From positions 1 to 64,000 of the forward strand of contig JACZUF010000007.1 in the NCBI GenBank assembly GCA_022573285.1: a stretch of DNA of 64,000 nt, in the 5' to 3' direction. Shown here piece after piece: positions 1 through 7,929 of the stretch (positions are counted from its first letter, which is position 1; each line of letters begins with the position of its first letter). A program made the position numbers and the translations under genes. Under the pieces are notes generated by a model, which worked only from the letters and a program-made list of their open reading frames with translations, had not been told where the DNA came from and ran no database searches. The stretch is from Chloroflexota bacterium. Its GTDB lineage: Bacteria; Chloroflexota; Dehalococcoidia; Lucifugimonadales; UBA3495.

Positions 1-2
1 TT

Positions 3-590
3 TCCGCCGGAGGCGACATCCACGAGCAGCGGGTTGACGCCCGCGAGCGTTCCGAAGAGGAACGGGACGCCCGGTCGGCCGAATACCAGCAATGGATGTA
101 TGAGATATCCGCCTCGCCCAAGCCGGTCATCGGAATGATGAACGGGTTGGCCTACGGTGGCGGTTCGGTGCTGGCGTCATGCCTCGACATTCGCATCGGC
201 TGCGAGAACACCAAGTTCCGGTTCCTGGCCGTGGCCTATGGCCGCATCAACTGCACCTGGACCCTCACCAACCAGGTGGGCTGGCCCATCGCCAAGGAGT
301 TCCTGTTCACCGGACGGGTGGTGGAAGCCGAGGAGGCCCACCGGGTAGGGCTGCTGAACCATCTGGTGCCCGCGGACCAACTGCGGGCCAAGACCATGGA
401 GATCGCCGTCACCATCGCCAAGCACCGTCAAGAGTCGGTGATCGGCATCAAGCGGATACTGCTTAAGGACAAGACCGCCGACCTGCGGGGCATGTGGGAG
501 AACGAGCGGGACTACACCACCAACGTGGTCAAGGGCTACGGAGTTGAGGACGCCTTCCCCGAGTTCATCGCCAGAAAGGGCCGGGGGTAG
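3..590 (+). CDS. Enoyl-CoA hydratase/isomerase (crotonase) family protein, 5' end missing
   Basis: The reading frame is open from the first bases of the window, so the start lies upstream. The visible part begins with SAGGDIHEQR, the usual first oxyanion-hole segment of crotonases (SAGxDL). The second follows as MMNGLAYGGGSVLASCLDIRI. After it come the typical TGRVVEAEEAHRVGLLNHLVP region and a C-terminal helix. Crotonases hydrate, isomerise or cleave CoA thioesters. In the middle segment the usual PE motif is not obvious (FRFLAVAYGRINCTW), so the reaction cannot be named. The gene stands alone on the plus strand before a repeat and a convergent his cluster. Family is confident, substrate unknown. 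Confidence 0.85.
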   Translation, partial: SAGGDIHEQRVDARERSEEERDARSAEYQQWMYEISASPKPVIGMMNGLAYGGGSVLASCLDIRIGCENTKFRFLAVAYGRINCTWTLTNQVGWPIAKEFLFTGRVVEAEEAHRVGLLNHLVPADQLRAKTMEIAVTIAKHRQESVIGIKRILLKDKTADLRGMWENERDYTTNVVKGYGVEDAFPEFIARKGRG

Positions 591-603
591 GCCCCACGAA
601 AAG

Positions 604-687
604 CCCTTCCCCGCGCCGGGGGAAGGTTAGGTCCCCCGATGTCCCGATGTCATCGGGAGGGCGACTATCGACGTAGTCGGAGATGGG
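604..687 (+). repeat. Dispersed intergenic repeat, copy A
   Basis: This stretch matches the reverse complement of 21965-22085. The shared core starts with a GC hairpin (CTTCCCC...GGGGGAAG), runs through GGTTAGGTCCCCCGATGTCC and a CCCGATGTCATCGGG palindrome at 643-657, and ends with GTCGGAGATGGG. Copy B carries about 40 extra bases before the last motif. It has no coding potential and lies directly after a stop codon. Confidence 0.75.
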
Positions 688-813
688 CGGAGAGCCCAGT
701 CTCAAAATGGCGGAAAGAAAATTACCCGCTAAGGTCCTATATAAGCTGTGGGATATTCGGTCCGAATAGCCGGAAGGATACGGGGAATTCCGGTTGAGGC
801 AAGGAAAGAGGGA

Positions 814-1740
814 ATGACATTAAGCGATGGAGCAGATGAGGCGGCCTTGGAGAGGACGTACAACGGTCTACATCCACTTGACCCGGCCACCGCCGAGATC
901 ATGCTGAAGGAAGCCAAGGTGATCATGGGTCAACTGGGAGTGGTGTTCTTTCTTCGGCAGGGGACATGTCTCGGTGCAATCAGGGATAACGGATTCATTC
1001 CTTGGGATGACGACCTCGATCTAGGCTCCGTGATCGGACTTCATGGCCTCGCCGCAAAGTCGATTGATCAGGTCGTCAGCCGGGTTGTCACCGCCTTCAA
1101 GGACAACGGGTATTACGCCGATGTGGGAGGCACCGACCAATACATATCCGTCGCGATGATAAAGTCGTCAATAAGGATGGACTGGGTCTGCCACCGAATC
1201 ATCGGCGACAGCATTTTCCAATACCCTGGGGTCCGGTTCCCGGTCAAGCTGTTCAATGAACTCAAAGAGATCGACTTCATCGGCGAAAAGTTCCTGGTGC
1301 CAAATCCACCCGAAGAATATCTACGATTCAAGTACGGTGAGGATTGGATGACCCCGAAGGAATCAGCTTACGAGAAAGACGTGGTGCGATTGATTCCCGA
1401 AGGTCCCATCTCCGGTAACGCCAGCAGATGGAGGCAGTTCCTAATCAAGCACCTTCTGCATTCACGGACCGGAAGGCTCCGAGTTTTTGACCAGCAGGGC
1501 GAGCCGGTCCCTGGCGCTGAGGTGGTGATTGCAGGACTTAGTCGCTCTAGAACCAACATGCAGGGGTACGCGAAGTTCTATTTGCCCCGAGATCAGGATG
1601 AGTACTACGCGCTTATTATCAGATATCACAACCATGAAGAAGTGCTCTACCAGGAGAAGATGAGTCCAGGGGGGTCGTATGTCTATAGACCGGATTCCTC
1701 TTCACCTTCCGGTCGGTTCCGGGCCCTGTCTCAGGAATGA
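814..1740 (+). CDS. LicD-family nucleotidyltransferase-fold protein with C-terminal beta-rich domain
   Basis: Residues about 25-225 look like a LicD domain: RQGTCLGAIRDNGFIPWDDD holds the Gly-rich start and the Asp triad (about residues 65-67), and YLRFKYGEDWMTP is the usual downstream motif. LicD enzymes move phosphocholine or related phospho-groups onto cell-surface glycans. The last ~75 residues (RVFDQQGEPVPGAEVVIAGL and onward) resemble a carboxypeptidase regulatory/Ig-like beta domain. The start at 814 has AAGGA eight bases upstream; an in-frame GTG at 748 is an alternative without an obvious ribosome site. Base composition is visibly AT-richer than the neighbours, which fits acquisition, as is common for surface-glycan genes. 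No other glycan gene is adjacent. Confidence 0.7.
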   Translation: MTLSDGADEAALERTYNGLHPLDPATAEIMLKEAKVIMGQLGVVFFLRQGTCLGAIRDNGFIPWDDDLDLGSVIGLHGLAAKSIDQVVSRVVTAFKDNGYYADVGGTDQYISVAMIKSSIRMDWVCHRIIGDSIFQYPGVRFPVKLFNELKEIDFIGEKFLVPNPPEEYLRFKYGEDWMTPKESAYEKDVVRLIPEGPISGNASRWRQFLIKHLLHSRTGRLRVFDQQGEPVPGAEVVIAGLSRSRTNMQGYAKFYLPRDQDEYYALIIRYHNHEEVLYQEKMSPGGSYVYRPDSSSPSGRFRALSQE

Positions 1741-1924
1741 ACTGCCTGTCGACTCGGCAGTTTGGTGGGTTGTGATGCCGGACGGCCCTACTCCCTGCAT
1801 TCCGTCGAAGGCCGCCAACGCCACCAGAGCCCATCAACCACGAATTTAGAGCTATGTGGCTGTAACGAGGGCTTTCCACATCGTTTCAAACGCCGGGTAA
1901 GAACACATTGCTCTCAGCGGAAAT

Positions 1925-2554
1925 TTAACCGCCTAGAGTCCCCTTGGTGCTTGGGATCTGAGAGGGCGCGCGGGGGTCCGGCTCCAGGGCGTCCCGCAGG
2001 GCCCTGGCCAGGGCCTTGCAAAGCGCCTCGGCCTTGTGGTGGGGGCTGACCCCGGCCATGATCTGGGCGTGGAGGTTTATCTTCCCCTCCAGGGCGAAGG
2101 ACTCGAAGAAGTGCTTTACCAACGCGCCGGGCAGCGTCTCCACCATGGTGTCGTCCAAGGTTGTTTCGATCACCGCGTAACCCCGTCCGCTGAAGTCCAG
2201 CGCCACCATTGCCAGGGTCTCATCCAGGGGCACGATGGCGTGGCCCATGCGGCGGATGCCCCGGGCGTCGCCCAGAGCTTCGTGGAACGCCCGGCCCAGG
2301 GTGATGGCCACGTCCTCCACCAGGTGATGCCAACCGGTGTGGGTGTCCCCTTTGGCCCGCAGTGTTATGTCAATTAAACCGTGCCGGGAGATCTGGCAGA
2401 TCATGTGGTCCAAGAACCCGTTACCGGTATCGACGTCATAGACGCCCTGGCCGTCCAGGTCCAGAGTTAGGGTAATCTCGGTCTCGCCGGTCTTGCGCTC
2501 GATGGTCGCAGTCCGGGCGTTTTTCTTGGCCAGTGCCGGTTTTCTAGGCGCCAT
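1925..2554 (-). CDS. hisB: Imidazoleglycerol-phosphate dehydratase
   Basis: HisB removes water from imidazole glycerol phosphate in the sixth step of histidine synthesis. The ~209-residue protein is the single-function form without an N-terminal phosphatase. The metal-binding His-rich motifs are present: FLDHM, TGWHHLVEDVAITLG and SPHHKAEALCKA. The ATG at 2554 has GAGGAG close upstream; a GTG one codon earlier is possible. It is the last gene of the minus-strand his run, 43 bases after hisC, and converges on the licD-like gene. Confidence 0.95.
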   Translation of the reverse strand: MAPRKPALAKKNARTATIERKTGETEITLTLDLDGQGVYDVDTGNGFLDHMICQISRHGLIDITLRAKGDTHTGWHHLVEDVAITLGRAFHEALGDARGIRRMGHAIVPLDETLAMVALDFSGRGYAVIETTLDDTMVETLPGALVKHFFESFALEGKINLHAQIMAGVSPHHKAEALCKALARALRDALEPDPRAPSQIPSTKGTLGG

Positions 2555-2597
2555 CACTTTCTCCTCACAATTCAGTCACCCGATTCAGGCGCCCGAT

Positions 2598-3701
2598 TTA
2601 GGCACACAACTCCGCGAATGCCTCTACGACCGCGTCGGTTTCATGGGGCAGGCCGATGCTGGTCCGGATGAAGTTTTTCAACCGCCCGCTGCCCCAATAG
2701 CGCAGGAATATTCCCCGGCTGCATAGACTCTCAAAGATCTCTTTGCCCCGCCCCTCAGGCACCTGACAGAGGATGAAGTTGGCCCGCGACGGCCAGGGTT
2801 TCAGGTTGGGTATCTGTTGTAGCCGCTGCATCATCCGGTCGCGTTCGGCCACGATCTGCTTCACCCTTTCCAGCAGTCCGGGGGTGTCCTCCAGGGAGGT
2901 GGTCAGGGCTACCTCGGCCGCCAGATTAACGTTGTAGGGCGGCTTCATGGCCATCATGGTGGCGGCCAGGTCCGGGTCCATGGCGCCCACGCCGATCCGC
3001 AGACCTGCAAGTCCGGCCCATTTGCTGAACGTCCGCAGCACCACCAGGTTCTTGTACTCGGCCAGCAATGGGATGGCGGTCTCGCCGCAGAACTCGAAGT
3101 AGGCCTCGTCCATCACCACCAGCAGTCCCGTGTCCAGCAGGGCGCGGGTCTGGGACTCGGCGATGATGTTTCCGGTGGGGTTGTTGGGCGAGGCCAAGAA
3201 TATGATCTTGCTCTTGGCGGTGATGGCCGATTTCATGGATTCAAGGTCGATCTCAAAGTTGTCGTCCCGTTCGACCGCGATGGCCTCGCCGCCGCAGATG
3301 CCCGCCGAGAAGGAGTACATGCCGAAGGTCGGCGTGGGGATGATGACGTTGTCGCCGACGCCCACGTACGTGCGCAGCAAGAGGTCGATCAGCTCATCGC
3401 TGCCGTTGCCCGCCACGATCCGTTCCGGGTCCACGTTCAAGTAGCCCGAAAGCACCCGGCGCAGGTTGCGCTGTCCGGGGTCGGGGTAGTGGTTGAAATT
3501 CTGGAAACTGCCCAGGGCCTTAGCCACCTTTGGCGAGGGGCCGTAGGGGTTCTCATTGCCGTTCAGGCGGATGATCTTCTCCGGGGGGACCCCGGCCCGC
3601 TCGGCCAGGACCTCCATGGGGTCCACGCCTTCATAGGTCTCCAGCGCCCGGATGTGGGGCAGCATCGGCGGCATCTTCTGAGTTGTTTTACTCTGGGTCA
3701 T
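2598..3701 (-). CDS. hisC: Histidinol-phosphate aminotransferase
   Basis: HisC is the PLP-dependent aminotransferase that makes histidinol phosphate from imidazole acetol phosphate. At 367 residues it has the normal length. Fold type I landmarks are visible: NGNENPYGPSP near the N-terminus, NPTGN, VVMDEAYFEF, the PLP-lysine segment RTFSKWAGLAGLRIG and a C-terminal RTSIG. Family members can also act on aromatic amino acids, but the place between hisD and hisB fixes the role. The gap to hisD is 25 bases, so the two are probably co-transcribed. Confidence 0.95.
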   Translation of the reverse strand: MTQSKTTQKMPPMLPHIRALETYEGVDPMEVLAERAGVPPEKIIRLNGNENPYGPSPKVAKALGSFQNFNHYPDPGQRNLRRVLSGYLNVDPERIVAGNGSDELIDLLLRTYVGVGDNVIIPTPTFGMYSFSAGICGGEAIAVERDDNFEIDLESMKSAITAKSKIIFLASPNNPTGNIIAESQTRALLDTGLLVVMDEAYFEFCGETAIPLLAEYKNLVVLRTFSKWAGLAGLRIGVGAMDPDLAATMMAMKPPYNVNLAAEVALTTSLEDTPGLLERVKQIVAERDRMMQRLQQIPNLKPWPSRANFILCQVPEGRGKEIFESLCSRGIFLRYWGSGRLKNFIRTSIGLPHETDAVVEAFAELCA

Positions 3702-3726
3702 CTCTAATTGCCTGATTAATTTCGGT

Positions 3727-5067
3727 TTAGGCGCCCTTGGCCAACGAATCGAGCCGGACCTGAATGGCGCTGGCGTGTCCGCTCAGCCCCTCGGCGTTGG
3801 CGATGTGCACTGCGGCCTGGCCCAGCTTCTGAAACTCGGCGGGGCTGAGACCGACCACCGGCATGGTCCGCAGGAAATGGTGCACGCTCAGGGCGGAACC
3901 GAACCGGGCAGTGCCACCCGTGGGCATCACGTGACTGGGTCCCGCGATGTAATCGCCCATGACCTCCGGGGAGAATTCACCCAGGAACAGGCCGCCGGCA
4001 TGCTTTATCTTATCGACCCAAGACCAAGGGTCGTCCACCAGCAGGCACAGGTGCTCCGGAGCGATGCGGTTCACCAGGTCCACGGCGTCTTCCAGCGAAT
4101 CGACCAGTACCACCCGGCCCTGGCGGTCCAGAGCCGCCTTGGCGATATCGCCCCTGGGCTGGGTGGCCAGCATCCGGTCCACCTCAGCTTGCACCTGATC
4201 GATCAGTTTCTGGCTGTTGGTGATCAAGATGGCGGTGGCCAACGGGTCGTGCTCCGCCTGGGCGATGAGGTCGGCGGCGCAGAAGCTGGCGTTGGCGGTC
4301 TCGTCGGCCAGCACGATGGTCTCGGTCGGTCCGAACACCCCGTCGATGTCCACCTGGCCCTGGACCAGCTTCTTGGCGTAGGACACGAAGATGTTGCCGG
4401 GGCCGCAGATCTTATCTACTTTGGGCACCGACTCGGTGCCGTAGGCCATGGCCGCGATGGCCGGCGCCCCGCCCACCTGATATAGGGCGTCCACACCGGC
4501 GATCTCGGCGGCGACTATCACCGCCGGGTTCAAGGCTTCTCCCCGTTGGGGCGGCGTGCAGAGGATCACCTCGCGGACACCGGCCACTCTGGCCGGAACC
4601 GCCGTCATCAATACAGTGGAGGGGTAGGCGGCGCTGCCGCCGGGAGCGTAGAGCCCCACCCGGTCCAAGGGCCGGACCAGTTCGCCAAGGCCCTGGTCGC
4701 GGTCGACCCATTCGCTGGGCATGGTGGCCTCGTGAAAATCCCGCACCCGTTGGGCGGCCAGTTCCAGGGACTCGCGAAGTTCTTGGCTGATGGAGTCTCT
4801 GGCCTGGGCCATCTGCGCTTCGGTCACCCGAAAATCTTCCAGGTCCGAGTCGTCAAGGAGCTTGGCGTAGCGCCGCACCGCGGCGTCGCCATTTTCGCGG
4901 ACGTCGGCCAGCATCTGATGCACCGACTGCTCCGGGGTTACTCCCTTGCCGAAGGCCTCTTCGGTCCGGGCCAACACCGACTCGGGCAGCGAGTCCAAGT
5001 CCAGGGGGTCGATTCGGACCAGAACGTTCTCAGCGTTCTGGACTCCATGTATCACTTTAAGGGGCAA
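3727..5067 (-). CDS. hisD: Histidinol dehydrogenase
   Basis: HisD performs the last two NAD-dependent oxidations, histidinol to histidine, with a zinc ion. The 446-residue length is usual. Landmarks are YAPGGSAAYPSTVLM, GPGNIFVSYAKK, AEHDPLATAILITNS, RIAPEHLCLL and the C-terminal GPSHVMPTGGTARF. The reading starts with TTG at 5067, with GGAG seven bases before it; no ATG lies near the family's normal N-terminus. It follows the RelA/SpoT-type gene by 21 bases on the same strand. Confidence 0.95.
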   Translation of the reverse strand: MPLKVIHGVQNAENVLVRIDPLDLDSLPESVLARTEEAFGKGVTPEQSVHQMLADVRENGDAAVRRYAKLLDDSDLEDFRVTEAQMAQARDSISQELRESLELAAQRVRDFHEATMPSEWVDRDQGLGELVRPLDRVGLYAPGGSAAYPSTVLMTAVPARVAGVREVILCTPPQRGEALNPAVIVAAEIAGVDALYQVGGAPAIAAMAYGTESVPKVDKICGPGNIFVSYAKKLVQGQVDIDGVFGPTETIVLADETANASFCAADLIAQAEHDPLATAILITNSQKLIDQVQAEVDRMLATQPRGDIAKAALDRQGRVVLVDSLEDAVDLVNRIAPEHLCLLVDDPWSWVDKIKHAGGLFLGEFSPEVMGDYIAGPSHVMPTGGTARFGSALSVHHFLRTMPVVGLSPAEFQKLGQAAVHIANAEGLSGHASAIQVRLDSLAKGA

Positions 5068-5088
5068 AGGGTTACTCCATTGTCGAAA

Positions 5089-6066
5089 TCAATTATCTAG
5101 CGGGGAGATGAATATTTGATATTTTGCATACTCCTCTCCAGAAGTACGCCTTTTTTCGCGAAAAATTGGGTTTACCATTTCCAAAGAGACTCTCACCACA
5201 CCAACATCGTGATATTTCCCGGAAGGTGGTGGGAGTTCCTCTTCGTAATATCTAAATGCGACTTCCGCGCGTCGCATATCGTCGCTTAGCTCAGAAATAG
5301 TTCGGTATTCTGATGCCACCAATTCATCGACGAGTTCCGATATGAAAGAGGGTTCAGAAACGACTCGGTCTGGGTAATTTTGACTTAGAAAAGTGCTAAC
5401 TGTATCAAAATTAATCTCTTCGTTTGCGATTCCCCCCTCGGACTGAGATTTCTCCAATGTGAGTTCCCGAGTCTTCTGGCTAGCCTGGAAAAACTGCTCG
5501 AAATGCGAATCCGCCAAGTAAAAGAGCGCGTTCAAGGCATAAAAATCTTTTCTAAGATTAGACGGTATCGCATTCTGAGATTTGTAATCCAGATAATGGG
5601 AGATAGTGGCCCAGGCATGGGTTGCGATCGTCCTTATTTGGATTTCGAATTGAATCCCCTTTATCCCGTCGTAACGGGGTCCTGAAAAATCCGTTGGAAG
5701 CGTCGCAATGTAGTGGTCCGACATGTATTCAAACTGGGAATCCGGCTGCTTAGTTGTCTTTTTATCGATGTCTTTTATTTCGAAAATTTCTTCTATTACT
5801 CTTTCGCACGCCTCAAGGTCGGAATTGAACAATGCGATTATGCGCACACCACAGATATCAAGTATTTCATCGAATGGCTCCTCGATTTGGTTCTGTTCAG
5901 ATTTTGTGATGAGAGAGTCGATTGATTTTACTCGACCCTCTACTAGGTGAAACGCAATCCCGTTTTTGCGTAGAGCTTCTTCTACGCTAAACACGATTTC
6001 GTCTTTTAACTGATGGTATGAAGGACTAAGCCGTGCGTATTCAGCGTAGATAGTTGTTAGGTTCAT
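5089..6066 (-). CDS. RelA/SpoT-domain nucleotide pyrophosphokinase (small alarmone synthetase type)
   Basis: The 325-residue protein has a RelA/SpoT synthetase domain in residues ~20-165 and no HD hydrolase, TGS or ACT domain. Visible motifs are GRVKSIDSLITKS, ILDICGVRIIALF, FEYMSDHYIATLP (the place of YKSxH) and FEIQIRTIATHAWATISHY. Proteins of this kind transfer pyrophosphate from ATP to GDP/GTP; some relatives are toxins acting on adenine nucleotides or tRNA ends. The C-terminal ~160 residues are not recognised. The ATG at 6066 has TAGG upstream. The gene is clearly AT-richer than the flanking his genes, which suggests insertion into the his run. Whether it is an alarmone enzyme or a toxin cannot be told here. 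Confidence 0.8.
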   Translation of the reverse strand: MNLTTIYAEYARLSPSYHQLKDEIVFSVEEALRKNGIAFHLVEGRVKSIDSLITKSEQNQIEEPFDEILDICGVRIIALFNSDLEACERVIEEIFEIKDIDKKTTKQPDSQFEYMSDHYIATLPTDFSGPRYDGIKGIQFEIQIRTIATHAWATISHYLDYKSQNAIPSNLRKDFYALNALFYLADSHFEQFFQASQKTRELTLEKSQSEGGIANEEINFDTVSTFLSQNYPDRVVSEPSFISELVDELVASEYRTISELSDDMRRAEVAFRYYEEELPPPSGKYHDVGVVRVSLEMVNPIFREKRRTSGEEYAKYQIFISPLDN

Positions 6067-6088
6067 ACAACCTACATAAAGTCCTGGT

Positions 6089-6847
6089 CTAGTCCGGCAC
6101 GAATTCGCGGACCTGGGCGATGGTGGCGGCCACGGCCCGCTGCTGGTAGGCGGACACCTCGCCCTCGGGGACTTTCTCGTAGACCTGTTCCAGACTGCGG
6201 GGCATCCCTTCCAGGAACCGCTCCACCGTCCGTTGCACATCTTCATCATCACGATACAGCCGGTTCAGGGCCCGTTTCAACCGGTCCCAGGTGAACTCCC
6301 ATCCCATGAACCGCCCCACCCAGTCCTTCCATTCGGTCAAGATGCCTTCCTCCAGGAAGGACACCGATACGTCCTGGTCGGAACAGGCCAACACCTCTTG
6401 AGGGTTGGTCTCGCCGTTCAGTTGGGGCAGGGTCTGCCGGTCCATGTCCAGTTGCAAAGCCCGGTCCCAGATGTTGGCCTCAACCTCATCGTCCGTTACC
6501 CGGCTGTGTTCCAGCGCCGTGTCGAAGTGGGGCCGGAACACGCTGGTGATCCAGACCTCGTCCGCCGCCAGATGGGAGACATAGCCGGCCAGAAAGGCCC
6601 GGGTGGCGGGCGACACGTCCTGGCTTAATTCCGGGTGCATCTGGAACATGGTCCTGGCGCCGGTGCCGACCTCCTCCACCGAGAGCGGCGCGAAGTGGGT
6701 CTGCTCCCTGGGCCACCCGGTCATGGCCCGGATGTCCGGAGTGGTGGAACCCAGGAAGTAGCTGCCCAGGTGGTCGTAGACGTAGCTGCGGTCCAGCTGC
6801 TCGGCAACCTGGTTGGCCAGATATATATGCATCGGTAGGTTTGGCAT
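6089..6847 (-). CDS. Zinc-dependent phospholipase C-like protein
   Basis: The 252-residue protein starts MPNLPMHIYLANQVAEQL and continues LGSYFLGSTTPDIRAMTG, then FLAGYVSHLAADEVWI. This spacing of His and Asp residues is that of the zinc-dependent phospholipase C fold (S1/P1 nuclease-like), widespread in Chloroflexota and Firmicutes with unknown substrate. No signal peptide or membrane segment is seen, so it is probably cytoplasmic. It sits between hisG (29 bases upstream) and the RelA/SpoT gene (22 bases downstream) on the same strand. A link to histidine synthesis is not known and may be positional only. Confidence 0.65.
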   Translation of the reverse strand: MPNLPMHIYLANQVAEQLDRSYVYDHLGSYFLGSTTPDIRAMTGWPREQTHFAPLSVEEVGTGARTMFQMHPELSQDVSPATRAFLAGYVSHLAADEVWITSVFRPHFDTALEHSRVTDDEVEANIWDRALQLDMDRQTLPQLNGETNPQEVLACSDQDVSVSFLEEGILTEWKDWVGRFMGWEFTWDRLKRALNRLYRDDEDVQRTVERFLEGMPRSLEQVYEKVPEGEVSAYQQRAVAATIAQVREFVPD

Positions 6848-6876
6848 TATCTATAAACCCAACGGGTACCTGCTGG

Positions 6877-7920
6877 TTATATTTGAGTGGCGGCGTCCTC
6901 GCCGAAAAGCGCCTGGTAGGCGTCGGAATGGCCGTCAAATAGGTAGCTCAATTGGGATGCGGCCACATCGATGGCCCCGCAGTCCCGCAGGTGGTCCACC
7001 GCTTCCAGCAGTTGGTCTTTCTTGATCAGCAGGCTCACGTTGTACCAGTCCTGCTCCTCGACGTTATAGACCCTGGCGACCGTGGGGCCCCGCAGTCCGG
7101 CCAGGTCGGGACGGGCCAGCACCGTTGAGCTGACCTCCTCCGCCGAAGACGCGCGCACGTTGGCGGTGACGCGGTAGTAGGGCTCCGCCCTCAGGTGGCC
7201 CTCCATCAACTCGACAACAGAACGGGCCAAGGCCAGGGCCTCGACCGACGCCGAGAGCAAAACGGGGTTGGCGATGAGACACGCCTGGGAGGCCAGGATC
7301 GTCCCCTCGTCCAATGTCTTGAGCTGGTTCTCCCGGAGGGTGACTCCAGTGGCCGTTAGGTCGGCGATCAGGTCGGCGTAACCGGCCGCCGGGGCCGCTT
7401 CCATGGCGCCGCTGGCCGGGACCAGGGTGAAATAGTTGATGCCCCGTTCGTACAGATAGCTCCGCAACAACCGGGGGTACTTGGTGGCGATGCGGAGTTG
7501 CTTGCCCTCCTGACGGAACTCCAAAGCCAGGTCGGCCAGGTCGGAAAGGGACGTTACGTCCAACCAGGAATCGGGCACGGCCATGACGAACTCGCAACGG
7601 CCGTATTCCAAATCTTCGATCAGCACCGCCGCCCGCGACTCGTCGTTGCGGTATTCCAATACCCGGTCCAGGCCGGTCACGCCCAGTTCCGCACTGCCTT
7701 CTTCCACCTTCTGGGTGACGTCGGCCGTGCGTTGGAACAACACCTCCACCCCTGGGATGGCGGGAACCGAGCCGGTATAGCGCCGGACGTTGGGCCGGTA
7801 GACCGGCAAGCCGCAGGCGCTCATGAAGCTGAGGGTCGAATCATACAGGTCGCCGTCGCTGGGCAGCACTATGCGCAGCGGGCCGGGTCCCTGGTTCTTG
7901 TTCTGGTCTTGATCGGTCAA
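6877..7920 (-). CDS. hisG: ATP phosphoribosyltransferase, long form
   Basis: HisG joins ATP and PRPP in the first, feedback-controlled step of histidine synthesis. The catalytic part is recognised by LRIVLPSDGDLYDSTLSF, AELGVTGLDRVLE, RIATKYPRLLRSYL and the PRPP loop ADLIADLTATGVTLREN. The ~75 C-terminal residues (YNVSLLIKKDQLLEAVDHLR...) look like the HisG C-terminal regulatory domain, so at 347 residues this is the long form. A TTG at 7920 is the probable start, nine bases after the hisZ stop. Finding hisZ directly upstream is unusual, because HisZ normally serves short HisG lacking this domain. Confidence 0.93.
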   Translation of the reverse strand: MTDQDQNKNQGPGPLRIVLPSDGDLYDSTLSFMSACGLPVYRPNVRRYTGSVPAIPGVEVLFQRTADVTQKVEEGSAELGVTGLDRVLEYRNDESRAAVLIEDLEYGRCEFVMAVPDSWLDVTSLSDLADLALEFRQEGKQLRIATKYPRLLRSYLYERGINYFTLVPASGAMEAAPAAGYADLIADLTATGVTLRENQLKTLDEGTILASQACLIANPVLLSASVEALALARSVVELMEGHLRAEPYYRVTANVRASSAEEVSSTVLARPDLAGLRGPTVARVYNVEEQDWYNVSLLIKKDQLLEAVDHLRDCGAIDVAASQLSYLFDGHSDAYQALFGEDAATQI

Positions 7921-7929
7921 TGTTCCGGC

